Assembly (NCBI GenBank): GCA_963921825.1 | Contig: OY997589.1 | Span: forward strand, 75,996,523-76,060,522 | Source of the DNA: Erodium maritimum | Taxonomy: Eukaryota; Streptophyta; Magnoliopsida; Geraniales; Geraniaceae | Length of the DNA stretch: 64,000 nt | Direction: 5' to 3' | In this document: positions 34,434 through 49,091 of the stretch, piece after piece | How the letters are laid out: each line of letters opens with the position of its first letter | How positions within the stretch are numbered: position 1 is the stretch's first letter | Made by a program: the position numbers and the translations under genes | The notes under the pieces: generated by a model | Seen by the model: only the letters and a program-made list of their open reading frames with translations | Told to the model about the DNA's origin: nothing | Database searches by the model: none

Positions 34434-36818
34434 TTATTGAGTTGTGCGTGGCGATTGGGTTCTTGAGTACTTGTCTTATGTTACGTGGTATTGAGTTTGA
34501 GTAACGTCCGCAGTGGTTTTAGCAGTATAATGTCCTGTCACTCGCTGTTTATTTAATTTTGTACTATTTCCGATATTACGTGTTCTAGTCGATTTCTATT
34601 TACATTCTCAACTCTTAGTAAAAATTGTTGACCGTTTATTTTTCGCAACGGAGCGGGAGTCCTTACTACTTTTTCCTACTGAGCGTAAGCTCACCCCCTC
34701 TATTTTACTGTTTTACAGGTTTCATTGGTGAGTAGGCTGTAGGATGTCTCAGGGCTCGGGAGCTTTGAGGATCGGGGTGGTCTATGTAGTAGAGACGTAC
34801 TGTTTATTTTCTGTTTATGAATTAAACTTTGTTTTAGTCTTTTGGATTTGAACTTTGACTCGTAGTGTTAAACTGTTACTCAGAGATCCTAGTTATTTAA
34901 TACGATTTCATCAGTATATTATTATTACTTTAGTTCACGTCTCGAGTCCGGTCAAAACCGGATTTGGGGCGTGACAATTTGGTATCAGAGCCTGGTTTCA
35001 TTTTGAAATTGTTTTTCAAAACCACGGACCGTACGTCAATTAGGTGGGTAGAGTTAGGTGGTTAAGGTTGTAGTGGTCGGGTACGCAAGTCGGAAATGTC
35101 CTACGCGTAGACTCGAGATGACAAGAGTCTCGGGTGGCGAAGTGCCTTGTTGAGTTTTGTCTGTATTGTGTTGTGATGTGTACCTAGGTTGAACCGTTAT
35201 ACCGATCGGTTGAGATCGAGGTTGGTTTACTGATCGGTGCTCGATGCTGGTTGTGACATATGTGTTAAGTGATCGTTATTTGGGTTGCCGCCTTGGTCGG
35301 CCGTTGATTGATTGGTTAAATCGAAATGTGGACTTGGCCGGGTGGTAATCGAGTAATTACCGAGACCCAAGGTGTATAACTGCGATGTTTTGCGGTGTGC
35401 CATGTTGTGCTGAATTCTTTGTGCAGTTTGTTTATTGAATGTCCCGCTTAAGCGGATGGTTAGTGGAATTTACGAACGGGTCATGCCCAAATTTCTGCAA
35501 AACTGAAGTGTTTGTACTATCACGGGTTGACTCAGGGGCGCCACTGTAGTCGAACGTGATAGGGGGATGGCAAGTGGTTACAACGAGATTTGGGGACGCC
35601 TGAATCGGGTTATAACGACACGCTATCGACATGAATGTTATGATAGAAAGAGAAAGGATTTGAGAACCAATGGAAATAAGGCACTGCGGAGACTCTGTGA
35701 AATTGTTGGGTGATATGAACGGTCTACTGTGTGACTTGTCTGAAACTGTGAGATGCACAAGTGTGCGGACTTCTCTGACTATATGAAATTATCTATGATT
35801 ATACTTGTGGTCCGAGTATGACCTTTGTGAAACGTGTGTGAACGTTACTGTTTTAAGCGAGCCGTTTTATTCGAAATTGAGAACTGAGCATGTGCGTTTA
35901 TCCGTGCAGCGGATACAAGCGACATGGCTCGTACCTACATTCCGAGAGGCACTAGAGGGCGCCCAGTTGGGGGCCAGTGGCAGCCACCTGCCATTGAGCA
36001 GGCAGGGGCAGCGAGTGCCAAGGGTGCTTCCTCTGAGGAGCATGAGAGAGATGAGGCTGGGCCGTCAGAGTTACCACCCAGAGTTCCTCCGGTCAGAGAT
36101 TCGACCCAGGCGACGCCTCTGGAAGAGGTGGTTCGCGCAGTTCTCGCGGCGACCAGCGCCTAGAGGGAGACTGTAGCACCGGCACCAGAGGTTGTGCCTG
36201 CTGCCACTGCAGCTGCTGCTGCGAGGCCGAGTCAGGCCGATGGTCATACAACCCCGGCGCTGAGGGACTTCCTCAGGCTGGGTACTTCTATCTTTTCCAG
36301 GAAGCCAGACCCCGAGGCAGCCGAGAGGTGGCTGTGACAGATCACCCGCAACTTGGATACGTCAGGGATCGTAGATGAGCACATGAGGGTATCCTTTGCC
36401 GCATTCCAGCTGAGGGATGAGGTATACTTTTGGTGGAAGCGCGAGCAGCGCAAGGTTGGAGACGACTTCCAGTTGTTCGGAAGAATGTTCCTGGAACAGT
36501 ATTTCCCGAGATCAGCGCTTGAGGACAGACATCAGCAGTTCTTGGAGCTGCGCCAGAGAGGGATGCCTGTGTTGGAGTATGAGGCGAGGTTCACCTCCCT
36601 GTGTCGCTTCACACTGGAGTTGGTGCCAACTGAGGCATTCCGCTGTAGACGATTTGAGGGAAGGCTTATTCCGTCGATCGCGGATCGAGTCATTGCCTTC
36701 AGGACTGAGGAGTATTCTGTACTAGTGGACCAAGCACTAGCTGTGGAGCGGCACTTTCGAGAGACCGCCAGAGCTCGGGAGAGCAGGCCGAGGCCGAGTG
36801 ACTTCCTGAGGCCATCGT

Positions 36819-38505
36819 GTTAGTCTTAGTGCCCGTAGTTCAATCCTAAATGTCCAAATGTATATATCATCATTAGCAATAAAATTAAAGCGGCTTTATA
36901 TTACTTATGTGTTGGAGTAATATATCGATGTGTGCTCTGATCTATGCCCACCATGCGAATAGAGCCATAGATCAAGATAGATCACACTCGATGGGTCCCT
37001 AGTCAACAAAGCTTCACTAGAAGCGACTAGTATGAAAGATGGCTCTTTATGGCTTACGTTCTGTTAGTCATTGGAATGAGATTCCGGAGTCTGATCATAG
37101 ATATCATGTGGGACATGATATTGGACGACTCGCCCTGAATATGTGCCATAGATTAAGTCATGAACATATTCAGTGTTGTCGCTTGTCATGTATCCTTAGA
37201 CCAAGGAGTCTTTGTGATCGCTATGTAGTCAACAACTGAGTTTGACCTGAGCCTAACGTTGTCCGTAACAGGGCTTCCATAACGGCCAGGATTGGCTTGG
37301 GGACGGGCTACATGAGTGACACGAAAGACGGCTAAGGGATTTATCCCTCATACTATGGTATGGGAAAGATATCGGTTCTCGGCCGCTTGATCGAGAGTGA
37401 TTGAAAGAATAGCATGGCCATGCACATGATACTGGGTATCATATCTTCAGTCATCTCACATATCAAGGAACGGTGATTGAGAATAATAAGGATGACGGCT
37501 CTATGCCTTATCTCAATCAGGATATCGGAGATAAAAGGATAATGACAGGGACGACGGAAAGGTTAGAATAGACAGGGTCGATTCGTTATGTAGTGTCAGG
37601 CAATACTAAAGTCTCGTTAGTTGCCACTTAAATAGGATCAAGTAAAATGGGATTTTACGTTGATCTATTGACATGCATAAACCTAAGGGTCACACCGGAG
37701 GATGAAACTCATTGACACATTTATGGAGAATGGCCAAAAGGGAGTTGTCTCGGGACATGACCAAAACTGGGTTTTGGGTCATGTGCCCGTAAGTGAATAG
37801 GACTTTACGGATCGAGACAAGGCTTGGAGTCTTGGGATTGATCGCGTCGGATAATTTTGGACATTTCCGGTATGGAAGGCATGGAGGCGATGAGCGAATC
37901 ACGGGACCTCGTTGGAAATGGCCACGGGCCATGTTCCAAGAGGCCCATGAAAGGCCCATGCAACCAAGGCCCATGGAACTAATTAATCAAGTCTTGATTA
38001 ATTAGTACTAAGTAAGCAAGACAAGGATTAAGGTGTTGGTGATTCACCACCTAACTCAATCTTGTCTTGCCATACTTTGTCCTATTTACACCTTACTTGA
38101 CACCATACTTGTCCCATGCCTTTAGTTGGACAAGTATGGGTTTTGTTATGTTTAAGTCATCTTTTTCCAACATAACAAAGACAAGACAAGAATAGGAAAC
38201 ACATTTTCTCTCCCTCTTCCATGGCCATTTCGGGTTTGGCTAGTTTCCACCTCCATGTTTGTGTTCTTGAGTCCTCAAAGAGAAGAACTACGTGGCTTTG
38301 ATTCCCATGTGGATACGTAGGCGTCTTGGAGACTCAAGCCAATCATTCGTTAACCGGTGTTCTTGTTTTGGTAAGAACTAGTGCTGAATTTTTCTCTTGT
38401 TAATCCATTCTTTGTTAGTTGTTTCATGGTTCTAATTGTCTCTTGGTTTTCATTGATTTTCCGCTGCGAGTTGGTTCATCTCCAACCCTACCTCGAGACC
38501 CAACA
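36819..38505 (+). repeat. 5' LTR of the nested Copia element
   Basis: 1,687 bp. The first ~1,030 bp are virtually identical to the 3' LTR, while the last ~650 bp are visibly diverged. A 66-residue frame repeated exactly in both LTRs (37,039 and 43,802) only reflects this identity. Confidence 0.92.
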
Positions 38506-41500
38506 GTGGTATCAGAGCCGTGCTACCTTCGGGATTCACAAGACGGTGTTCAAAGTTTCGGTTTTGCTTGAAAGTTTCGTTTTTGGCATGTTGTTTTGAT
38601 AAATTGATTGATAACATGTTTTAAATTATTGTTTATGGATTTAATGCATGCAAAATGAATTTTTGAAAATTATTTCAAATCTGGAAATTTTGAAAAAAGT
38701 TTGATTTTTCGGGTCTCGGGAGCGGGACTCTCGGGGAGCCGAAACCGAGACCGAACGGGGCTCCGTTGGACGGAGCTAGGCCAAGCATGACCATTGGATG
38801 GTTGATATGCCAAGGCTAAACCGTTTTGTTAGTTATGCCGAGTTTGGAACCGTCATGACGAACTCGAAGATCAAATGTTCAAAAGTTTCATTTTTGAACG
38901 GTTTCGATAAACCGAGCATCAAAAAATTTCGAAACTTGGCTATTAATTAAAACCGGAAAATCACATGATGTTTGATAACATGCTTGTTTGATAACACGAT
39001 GTGTGATGTGATGTTGGCATGGTGTACATAATATCCCCGAGCACAATTTAATTATTTATCGCTTTTCACGGCCTGCGAGCCGTTAGTGTTAGCGTGTAAT
39101 TATTCTTTCAAGGTGTGGTCGTCGAACCACTTGTTTGTAATATTTATTTATTCCCGACCTGCGAGTCGTGTATTAAATTGTAATATTTTACTCAAGATGA
39201 AGAAAGGGCGAAAAGGTCATTTGGTGGCTTTTCGGGTGTTGGCATCGGCTTGGAGTCGATGGAGCTCAAGAAGCTAGTGGGAGTTAGTTTAGGGGGCTAT
39301 TATGTGCACATTTATCGCTTTATGCTTGGTTTGGTTTATGCATGATTAATTCTATGTGTTTTAGAATTGCATGCTTAACTTTATTTACCGAGCATATCAC
39401 CTCACATGCAAAGATAAAATTGGAATTTTAATCCTTGTGTGTGAACCCTTAGAACCGTCATTGCATTGGATGTAGTTGACGGGTTCAAAGGAAGAATTAC
39501 ATTGGATGTAATTTGAGGCATCATTGCATTTGGAATGTAGTTGATGTGCTCATCGCATCTAGGATGTGCCAAAGTTTTGAACACAACTGGACAAGTAAAA
39601 GCGGGTCATGTCTGATACCTCCCAATCATCAACACCTTACTACCTCCCCGTCCTATGGGTGTCGTGCGCATTAGCGGAGCATCCATGGGGAAGCGGGGTA
39701 GTAGGTTTGGACGACATATGTGGGTGTCGTGCGCATTAGCGGAGCACCTACATAGTGACGGGCCATAGTTGAAAATTGGTGGACCCGACTACGATTCTCA
39801 GCCTGAGGTTGAGCTAGGGTAACAGATAGGGTAAGCCGTGTACATAAGTGCATACCCTAGCCAAGAGTCACATTGGATGTGATTGGATGGAGTCCTACCT
39901 ACATAGCTCGATTAAGTGGTGAGCATTAGTTCAGCTTAATCGAGTGAATCAAGGATCTTGGTTTCAGATTCTAAAGGTTTAGAATCGATTGTTGGTGTTT
40001 AAGCTTGATCTTCATAAAATTTATTCAGTTTACTGATTGAATTTTATCTGTTGTAGATCAAATGGCAAATTCAACGAACATTAATAGTTTGTCATTAAAA
40101 ACCATTCTTGACAGGGTCAAGCTAAATGGGACAAACTATTTGGACTGGTACAGAATTTTGAGGATAGTCCTCAAGTCTGAACGCAAAGAATATGTCCTTG
40201 ACAAGGCTGTCTCTAAGACCATATCAGAGTTACATGAAGTGTCATTAACTGCTGAGAAGAATATCTCAGGGATCTGGGATCCAAGGATATTCTGATGGTC
40301 AACAAGGGAATTGGAAGTGGCAAGGGCTGGGCCCATGCACACTTGGCAGGAAAGATGAGACACCTAAGAATGTCTGCTTCTACTGCCAACAGTCTGGTCA
40401 TTGGAACCGGGATTACAGGAAGTTCACGGCTGATCTGAAGAAGGGCAGTGGGACTGCGCCTTCATCAAATAGCCTGGATGATCTGAAGAAGGGCAGTAGG
40501 ACTGCGCCTTCATCAGGAAACCTGGATGATCTAAGGAAGGGCGGTGGGACCGTGCCTTCAATCGGTATTAAATCTATAGAGCTACATCTCTCTACTTCCA
40601 AAGATTCATGGGTATTAGATACCATGACTGAATCTCACACATGCACTAATATATGGTGGCTGAAAGTAGGAGAGATTTGGAAAGCACGAAATGGACCTTA
40701 GAGTTGTGGGAACTGCTGTAGGATCCATGAGTCTTGCTTTGCCAAGAGGCCTTGTCTTAGTATTGTATAATGTATATTGCATACCTACTTTTAGTAGGAA
40801 TATTATATCTGTATCCGTGTTTGACAAGGAAGGATATAATGTTAATATTGGAAATGGAGTTTTCAATGTTCTATGCAATAATATGTTTTATACCAGTACT
40901 GACATGGTTGGAGGATTGTACAAATTAGATATGGGTAACAATGCCTCAAGTTCTATATATTGTGTTAATACCAAGAGGTCTAAATCCAACGATTTAAACC
41001 TAACTCTGTTATGGCACTGTCATTTGGGTCGCATAAACAAGAAGCGCCTATCAGCACTTCAGAAGTGCGGGCTTTCAGGTTCATTCGAATTCCATTCGAT
41101 CGATAGGTGCAAGGTTTGTTTGATGGGCAAAATGACTAAAGTGCCCTTTATCGATCGCGATGAAAGGGCGGGTGAATTATTGGGGCTGATACACTCGAAT
41201 GTGTTTAGACCAATAAGTTCACTTGTCAGGAGGGGTTTTAGCTACTTTATCACATTTACTGATGATTACAGTAAAAATGGTTATGTCTATTCGGTGAGAC
41301 ATAAGTCTGAAGCTTTTGATAAATTCAAAGAGTTTAAGACTATAGTAGAAAACCAGCTCGACAAAGGTATTAAGGCACTTCGATTGGATCGAGGTGGAAA
41401 ATACTTGACCACAGAGTTATTAGATCATCTAAAAGAGAATGGGATCCTTTTGGAATGGACTCCTCCTAGGTCACTGTAGTTGAAAGGTGTAGCCAAACGG

Positions 41501-43580
41501 AGAAATCGGACATTGTTAGACAATGTTCTGTTCCATGATTAGTTGGACTGATCTCCCAATCTCTTTTAGGGGTTTTGCTCTAGAGACGACTGCATTCATA
41601 GTGAATCGGGCTTCGACGAATGGTGTGGAAGGGACACCATTTTAAGAAATGGTACGGGATGATTTCCGCTTTGTCCTTCCTGAAGATTTGTGGTTGCGAG
41701 GCTTATGTGAAACATTTGGTTTCGACTAAGCTCGAACCAAGATCTGAGATATGCACCTTCGTGTGGTATCCCTAAGCAACAAGGGGATACTATTTCTACA
41801 ATCCCAGTGAGAACATGGTGTTCGTCGCTTGGGGTGGGGTCTTTATGGAAAAGAAGTTTTGTTTCCAAAGACGTCATTGGGAGGACTGTGCATCTCGAAG
41901 AAATTCAGGATGGTACATATCTGTCTAAACCAATTGACAACCCAGTAGAAAGAAGCCAGAGATTGTCGTAGAGTGAGAACCAATTCCGGAAGGTCCAAGG
42001 AGATTTGAAAGGGTCAATCTTCCACCTCCAAGATATGGTATCCGGAGGTGACAATGAAGTCATGGTGGATCACGATGATCCAGCCACCTTTCAAGAAGTC
42101 GTGGATGGGCCCGACTCCGAGTTATGGCTGGGAGCCATGAGGGAGGAAATGCAATCCATGTCGGACAACCGAGTCTGGGAACCGGTTGATCCCATCAATG
42201 GTGTGAGGACCATAGGATGCAAATGGATCTTCAAGGTGAAGATGGACATGGACGGCAACCCTCTGACCTACAAAGCTCAACTGGTGGCGAAAGGTTATAG
42301 CCAGATCCAATGGATTGACTATGAGGAAACCTTCTCCTTAGTGGCTATGGTCAAAATCGATCCAAATTCTTCTTGACATAACTGCGTATCATAATTACGA
42401 GATATGGCAAGTGGATGTCAAAACCGCTTTCCTAAATGGAAATTTGACTGAGTACGTTTGTATGTCTCGGCCCAAAGGTTTTGACGATCCGAAGAATAAA
42501 GGAAAGATTTATAAGTTGTTGAAATCCATTTATGGATTGAAACGAACTTCTCGGAGTTGGATCCTTTGTTTTGATGAAGCTGTAATTGGATTTGGCTTAA
42601 TCAAGAACGAGGATGAATCTTGCGTTTATAAGAAGGCTAGTGGGAGCAATATTACCTTTCTGGTTCTCATTGAAAACGACATCCCAACCTTGCACGAGAC
42701 TTAAGCTTGGTTGAGGAAGTGTTTTTCAATAAATGACTTAGGCGATGCTTCTTATATCTTAGGGATTAAGATATGTAGAGATCGCACCAAAAGGGTCTTG
42801 GATTTAAGTCAGGGAACCTATGTGAACAAGGCATTGAGTAGGTTCTTAATGCTCGATTCAAAGAAAGGACTCTTACCCACTAGTCATGGCATTCATCTCA
42901 GCAAGACTCAGTGTCCTAAGACACCTGATGAGCTGAAAAGGATGATGAAAATCCTATGCGCCTGGGGGCAGGATCGATCATATATGCCATGACATGTATG
43001 AGACCAGACGTCTCGTAAGCCTTATGTTGTACCAGTAGACATCATTCTAACCCGGGGGAAAGATGATGCTGAACTAGTCGTCGAAGGATGAGTAGACGCT
43101 AGTTTTCCAAGACAAATCCAGATGACTTTAGAAGTCAATCAGGATATGTGTTTACGCTGAATGACAGAGCTTTAGCTGGGACAGCGTAAAGCAAGATATC
43201 ATTGCCGAATCTACGACAGAGGCCAAGTACATGGATGCTGCAGAGGCAACTAAGGAGGCTATGTGGATTTGGAAATTCATGGCAGGGCAGGGTGTAATTA
43301 AAAACCCATCCAGCCCGGTGAATCCATCTTGCGACAACACAAGGGCCATTGCGCAAGCTAAAAGCCTAGATCGTATAACAAATCCAAAACATGTACTGCG
43401 GCGTATCCACCTCATCAGATAAATACTGAACTGAGGTGAAGTGAAGATAACCGATATTGCAGCAGATGATAACATAGCCAACCCTTTGACTAAGGCAGTG
43501 TCACTGCCTGAACATGTTAGACATGTAAAGTCGATGGGGACATATTGGAGTTTAGATTGGAGCTAGGGCAAGTGGGAGAT

Positions 43581-45267
43581 TGTTAGTCTTAGTGCCCGTA
43601 GTTCAATCCTAAATGTCCAAATGTATATATCATCATTAGCAATAAAATTAAAGCGGCTTTATATTACTTATGTGTTGGAGTAATATATCGATGTGTGCTC
43701 TGATCTATGCCCACCATGCGAATAGAGCCATAGATCAAGATAGATCACACTCGATGGGTCCCTAGTCAACAAAGCTTCACTAGAAGCGACTAGTATGAAA
43801 GATGGCTCTTTATGGCTTACGTTCTGTTAGTCATTGGAATGAGATTCCGGAGTCTGATCATAGATATCATGTGGGACATGATATTGGACGACTCGCCCTG
43901 AATATGTGCCATAGATTAAGTCATGAACATATTCAGTGTTGTCGCTTGTCATGTATCCTTAGACCAAGGAGTCTTTGTGATCGCTATGTAGTCAACAACT
44001 GAGTTTGACCTGAGCCTAACGTTGTCCGTAACAGGGCTTCCATAACGGCCAGGATTGGCTTGGGGACGGGCTACATGAGTGACACGAAAGACGGCTAAGG
44101 GATTTATCCCTCATACTATGGTATGGGAAAGATATCGGTTCTCGGCCGCTTGATCGAGAGTGATTGAAAGAATAGCATGGCCATGCACATGATACTGGGT
44201 ATCATATCTTCAGTCATCTCACATATCAAGGAACGGTGATTGAGAATAATAAGGATGACGGCTCTATGCCTTATCTCAATCAGGATATCGGAGATAAAAG
44301 GATAATGACAGGGACGACGGAAAGGTTAGAATCGACAGGGTCGATTCGTTATGTAGTGTCAGGCAATACTAAAGTCTCGTTAGTTGCCACTTAAATAGGA
44401 TCAAGTAAAATGGGATTTTACGTTGATCTATTGACATGCATAAACCTAAGGGTCACACCGGAGGATGAAACTCATTGACACATTTATGGAGAATGGCCAA
44501 AAGGGAGTTGTCTCGGGACATGACCAAAACTGGGTTTTGGGTCATGTGCCCGTAAGTGAATAGGACTTTACGGATCGAGACAAGGCTTGGAGTCTTGGGA
44601 TTGATCGCGTCGGATAATGTCGGACATTTCCGGTATGGAAGGATTGGAGGCTATGAGCGAATCATGGGACCTCGTTGGAAATGGCCACGGGCCATGTTCC
44701 AAGTGGCCCATGAAAGGCCCATGCAACCAAGGCCCATGGAACTAATTAATCAAGTCTTGATTAATTAGTACTAAGTAAGGAAGACAAGGATTAAGGTGTT
44801 GGTGATTCACCACCTAACCCAATCTTGTCTAGCCATACTCTGTCCTATTTACACCTCACTTGACACCATACTTGTCCCATGCCTTTAGTTGGACAAGTAT
44901 GGGGTTTTTTATGTTTAAGTCATCTTTTTTCAACATAACAAACACAAGACAAGAATAGGAAACACAACTTCTCTCCCCCTTCCCTTGCAATTTCGGGTTT
45001 GGCAAGCTCCCACCTCCAATTTTGTGTTCTTGAGTCCTCAAAGAGAAGAACTACGTGGCTTTGATTCCCATGTGGATACGTAGGCGTCTTGGAGACTCAA
45101 GCCAATCATTCGTTACCCGGTGTTCTTGTTTTGGTAGGAAATAGTGCTGAATTTTTCTCTTGTGAATCCATTCTTTGTTAGTTGTTTCATGGTTTAATCG
45201 TCTCTTGGTTTTCATTGATTTTCCGCTGTGAGTTGGTTCATCTCCAACCCTACCTCGAGACCCAACA
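43581..45267 (+). repeat. 3' LTR of the nested Copia element
   Basis: 1,687 bp, direct-repeat partner of 36,819-38,505. Gypsy gag/zinc-knuckle sequence resumes at once on its right side. Confidence 0.92.
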
Positions 45268-48200
45268 AGTTGGACCTGCCCCGGTAGCACAGTTATGCCC
45301 CTTGTGCAGGCAGTTGGGCCACCTAGCCCGAGATTGCCCGATGAGTAGTGGAGCTGTAGACCGCCCGCCAAGGTTCGGCGATAAACCGCGCGCCGATGAG
45401 AGGACGTGCTACCAGTGCGGCCGACTGGGATACCTCTCTTTTGAGTGTCCTGACCGGGCTGGGGGAGCGCCAGCGCCGAGACCTCAGCAGACACAGCCCC
45501 GCCAAGCACCCTCTTTCCGCCAGCATCAGATGCAGACTCCGAGAGCCCCACGGCAGACGACGATTGCACTAGCTCAGAGACAACAGCCGAGGGCCCCACA
45601 GCAGATGACTCTTTCACCACCCCCGAGAGGAGGACCTCAAGCTCAGCAGGGTCGGGTGTATGCTGTCACTAACTCGAGAGCAGAGGGACGCCACTCTGGT
45701 CATGAGACCACCCAGGGTACGTGCTTGCTTTATAATTCCTGGGCGTCTTTCTTATTTGATATTAGGGCTTCGCATTCTTTCATCTCTTCTACTTTTGCTG
45801 ATTCTTTGAGGTTGAGGGTAGATACGTTGAGTCGACCCTTATGTCTTGATACCCCGGTTACGGGAGATGTGGTCTTAAGTACCGTATCTCGTGCATGTGA
45901 GATTAGAGTGGCTGATTGCCCTTTTCTTGGTGATTTACTTGTTTTGGACATGACGACATTTGACGTGATATTGGGGATGGACTGGCTCGCGAGGTGTCGA
46001 GCGTCGATCGATTGCTATCGACGGCAGGTGACAGTGGTATCAGGCGACACGATTGTCACTTGTGTCTTGGGCAGTAGGAGTGGAGTTCTCCTGTCAGCGT
46101 TGACCGTGAGAGATGAGGTGGAGACCGTGCAGAGTAGAGAGCTTCCACGAGTGGTATGCGAGTTCCCGGATGTGTTTCCGGAGGAGTTGTCGGGTTTACC
46201 GCCCTTCGCATGAGGTTGAGTTCAGGATCGACTTGATCCCGGTTACGGCGCCGATATCCATAGCCATGTACCGGTTTGCACCAGCCGAGTTGGTCGAGCT
46301 GAAGCGACACTCGAGGAGCTTCGGGAGAAGGGATTTATCCGCTCGAGCGCTTCCCCGTGGGGAGCACCCGCCCTCTTCGTGAAGAAGAAGGGTGGAGCAC
46401 TGAGGATGTGCATCGACTACCAGAAGTTGAACTGGGTCACGGTGAAGAACCGGTGCCCTATGCCGAGGATCGATGACTTGTTCGATCAGCTGAGAGGAGC
46501 GAAGTGCTTCTCGAAGATTGATCTCCGATCAGGGTATTATCAGTTGAGGGTGCAGGAGGAGGATGTGGCGAAGACCGCATTTCGGACTCGGTATGGGCAC
46601 TACGAGTTCCTAGTGATGCCGTTCGGGCTGACGAACGCGCCCGCAACGTTCATGGACCTGATGAACGGTATTTTCCGACCGTACCGGGACCAGTTCGTCG
46701 TGGTGTTTGTAGACGACATTCTGATTTATTCGCCGAGTGAGGAGGCGCATGAGGAGCACCTGAGGACAGTTCTGACGTTGTTGCGCACTCACCAGTTGTA
46801 CGGAAACCTAGAGAAGTGCGAGTTCTGGCTCGCCGAGGTGAAGTTCCTCGGGCATGTTGTGTCCCGAGAGGGCATCCTAGTCGATCCGGCGAAGATCGAC
46901 GCAGTTTCGAAGTGGGCACGACCAAGAGTGTATTTGAGATCCGTAGCTTCCTGGGATTGACAGGATACTATCGACGGTTCGTCCAGGACTTCTCATGACT
47001 AGCCGCGCCGATAACTGCCCTGACACGCAAAGGGGCGGAGTTCGTGTGGACTGATGAGTGTGAGTACTCCTTCACCGAGCTGAAGGCTCGCCTGACCACC
47101 GCGCCCGTGTTGATAGTGCCGGAACGCGAGGTCGGATATGATGTGTATTGTGATGCGTCCAGCGAGGGACTGGGATGTGTGTTGATGCAGTCCGGGAAGG
47201 TAGTTGCATATGGCTCCAGACAGTTGAAGATACATGAGCGCAACTACCCTACCCATGACCTAGAGTTGGCAGCAGTTGTCTTTGCGCTGAAGAGCTGGCG
47301 ACACTACTTGTATGGAGAGCGATTCCGAGTGTTCTCGGATCATAAGAGTCTCAAGTACATCTTCTCCCAGCGCAACCTGAACATGCGCCAGAGGCGGTGG
47401 ATGGAGCTGCTTGAGGAGTACGACTTTGAGCTACTCTATCACTCGGGCAAGGCGAACGTTGTCGCCGATGCCCTGAGTAGGAAGTCGGTCCACTGCCTGG
47501 CCGGTATATCAGTCCGAGAGTGGGGCATGATGGAGGAGCTGAGCTCGTTCATACTTAAGCTAGATGAGGTCACCGATGGCGTGACTGTATGTTCGCTGGT
47601 GGCTCAGCCCACCCTAGTTACTCGTGTGCTGGAGGCACAGGCCGAGGATGTCGAGACAACAGAGATCCGAGAGAGGATTACCAGTGGTGTTGACGCTGAG
47701 GGTTGGGAGCAGGGTACTGATCTGGGTTTACGATACCGAGGAGGGTTGTTTGTGCCGCGAGGTTATAGAGATGATGTGTTGAGAGAGTCTCATCACTCCC
47801 GTCTTGCTGTACACCCGAGAGACACCAAGATGTATCGGGACATCAGACGACAGTTCTGGTGGAACGGGATGTGTAAAGCAATTGCAGAGTTCGCTTCGAG
47901 ATGCCTTACTTGTCAGCAGGTAAAGGCCGAGCATCAACGTCCCGCTGGTTTATTACAGCCATTGTCGATCGTAGAGTGGAAGTGGGAGCACGTCATGATG
48001 GACTTCGTGAGTGGATTACCGAGATTGCCGAGAGGGCACGACGCAGTTTGGGTAGTGGTCGACCGACTGACCAAGTCGGCATACTTCTTAGCCATGAGGA
48101 TGACTGATACGGTTGACACCTTGAGCAATTTGTATGTTCGGGAGATCATCTGTCTTCACGGGGTTCCGGTGTCGGTTGTGTCCGATAGAGATCCGCGATT

Positions 48201-49091
48201 TACCTCCAGATTCTGGGAGAGCTTGCATAGAGCGTTGGGGACCGAGGTCTTGCTTAGTACAACGTATCACCCACAGAATGACGGTCAGTCAGAGCACACG
48301 ATTCTGATACAAGAGGATATGCTGCGAGCATGTGTGTTGGACTTCCGAGGGTCATGGGAGGACCACTTACCATTAGAAGAGTTTGCCTACAACAACAACT
48401 TCCAGGCCAGTATTGGGATGGCACCGTTTGAGGCGTTGTATGGTAGGCCATGCAGATCTCCCGCGTGTTGGGCAGAGGTGGGGGACCAGAGTTTACTTGG
48501 TCCGGAGCTTGTCCGAGAGACGACCGAGAAGGTCGCACTGATTTGGGATCGGTTGAGGACCGCGCAGAGTCGACAGAAGAGTTATGCATATAGACGGCGC
48601 TGGCCTCTTGAGTTTATAGTTGGCGATCACGTGTTTCTGAGGGTGAGCCCGAAGAAGGGATTATTGCGCTTCAACCGCGGCGGAGGCAAGCTGTCCCCGC
48701 GGTTTGTCGAACCTTTTGAGGTGTTGGGCAGAGTTGGAGCCGTTGCATATCGTCTTGCATTGCCACCGCAGCTGGGGACCGTTCATAATGTCTTCCACGT
48801 GTCCCAGATGCAGAAGTACACTGCAGACCCCTCCCACGTGATTGAGTGGACGGACATCGAGGTAGCCGAGGATGTCTCGTATGAGGAGCAGCCAGTCAAG
48901 ATTCTGGATACGCAAGAGCAGGTCTTGCGTGGCAAGACTATTCCACTGGTACGGGTGCAGTGGCGGCACCACGGAGCTGAGTCGACCTGGGAACGTGAGG
49001 ATGAGGTTCGCGCAAAGTACCCCAGCCTGTTTGACCCTTGAGGTACGATCATTTTAAATTTCGAGGACGAAATTCTTTTAAGGGGATAGAT

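Larger units (their letters stand above)
32179..34976 (+). repeat. 5' LTR of the Gypsy element
   Basis: Begins TATAAGAACCGCCCCC, ends GGATTTGGGGCGTGACA. Contains the two tandem arrays listed separately. Confidence 0.92.
36819..45267 (+). mobile_element. Ty1/Copia retrotransposon nested in the Gypsy gag region
   Basis: An 8.4-kb element with 1,687-bp LTRs at 36,819-38,505 and 43,581-45,267, both TGTTAGTC...CCCAACA. A tRNA-Met primer-binding site (GTGGTATCAGAGCC) follows the 5' LTR and the polypurine tract AAGTGGGAGA precedes the 3' LTR. Parts: gag (~40,060-40,570), pre-integrase and integrase (~40,980-41,480), reverse transcriptase (~42,060-42,960), RNase H (~43,080-43,480). LTR length and gag style suggest the Angela/Tork side of Copia, not firmly. 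The coding part is heavily decayed, with more than about eight breaks. No matching 5-bp target duplication is seen: the left flank is CATCG, the right AGTTG. The LTR pair is mosaic (see findings), so a single age cannot be given. Confidence 0.9.

Noticed and set aside
37039-37239. 66-residue frame repeated exactly at 43,802 as a duplicated gene
   Set aside because: Both copies are inside the LTRs of one Copia element; the duplication is the LTR pair itself.
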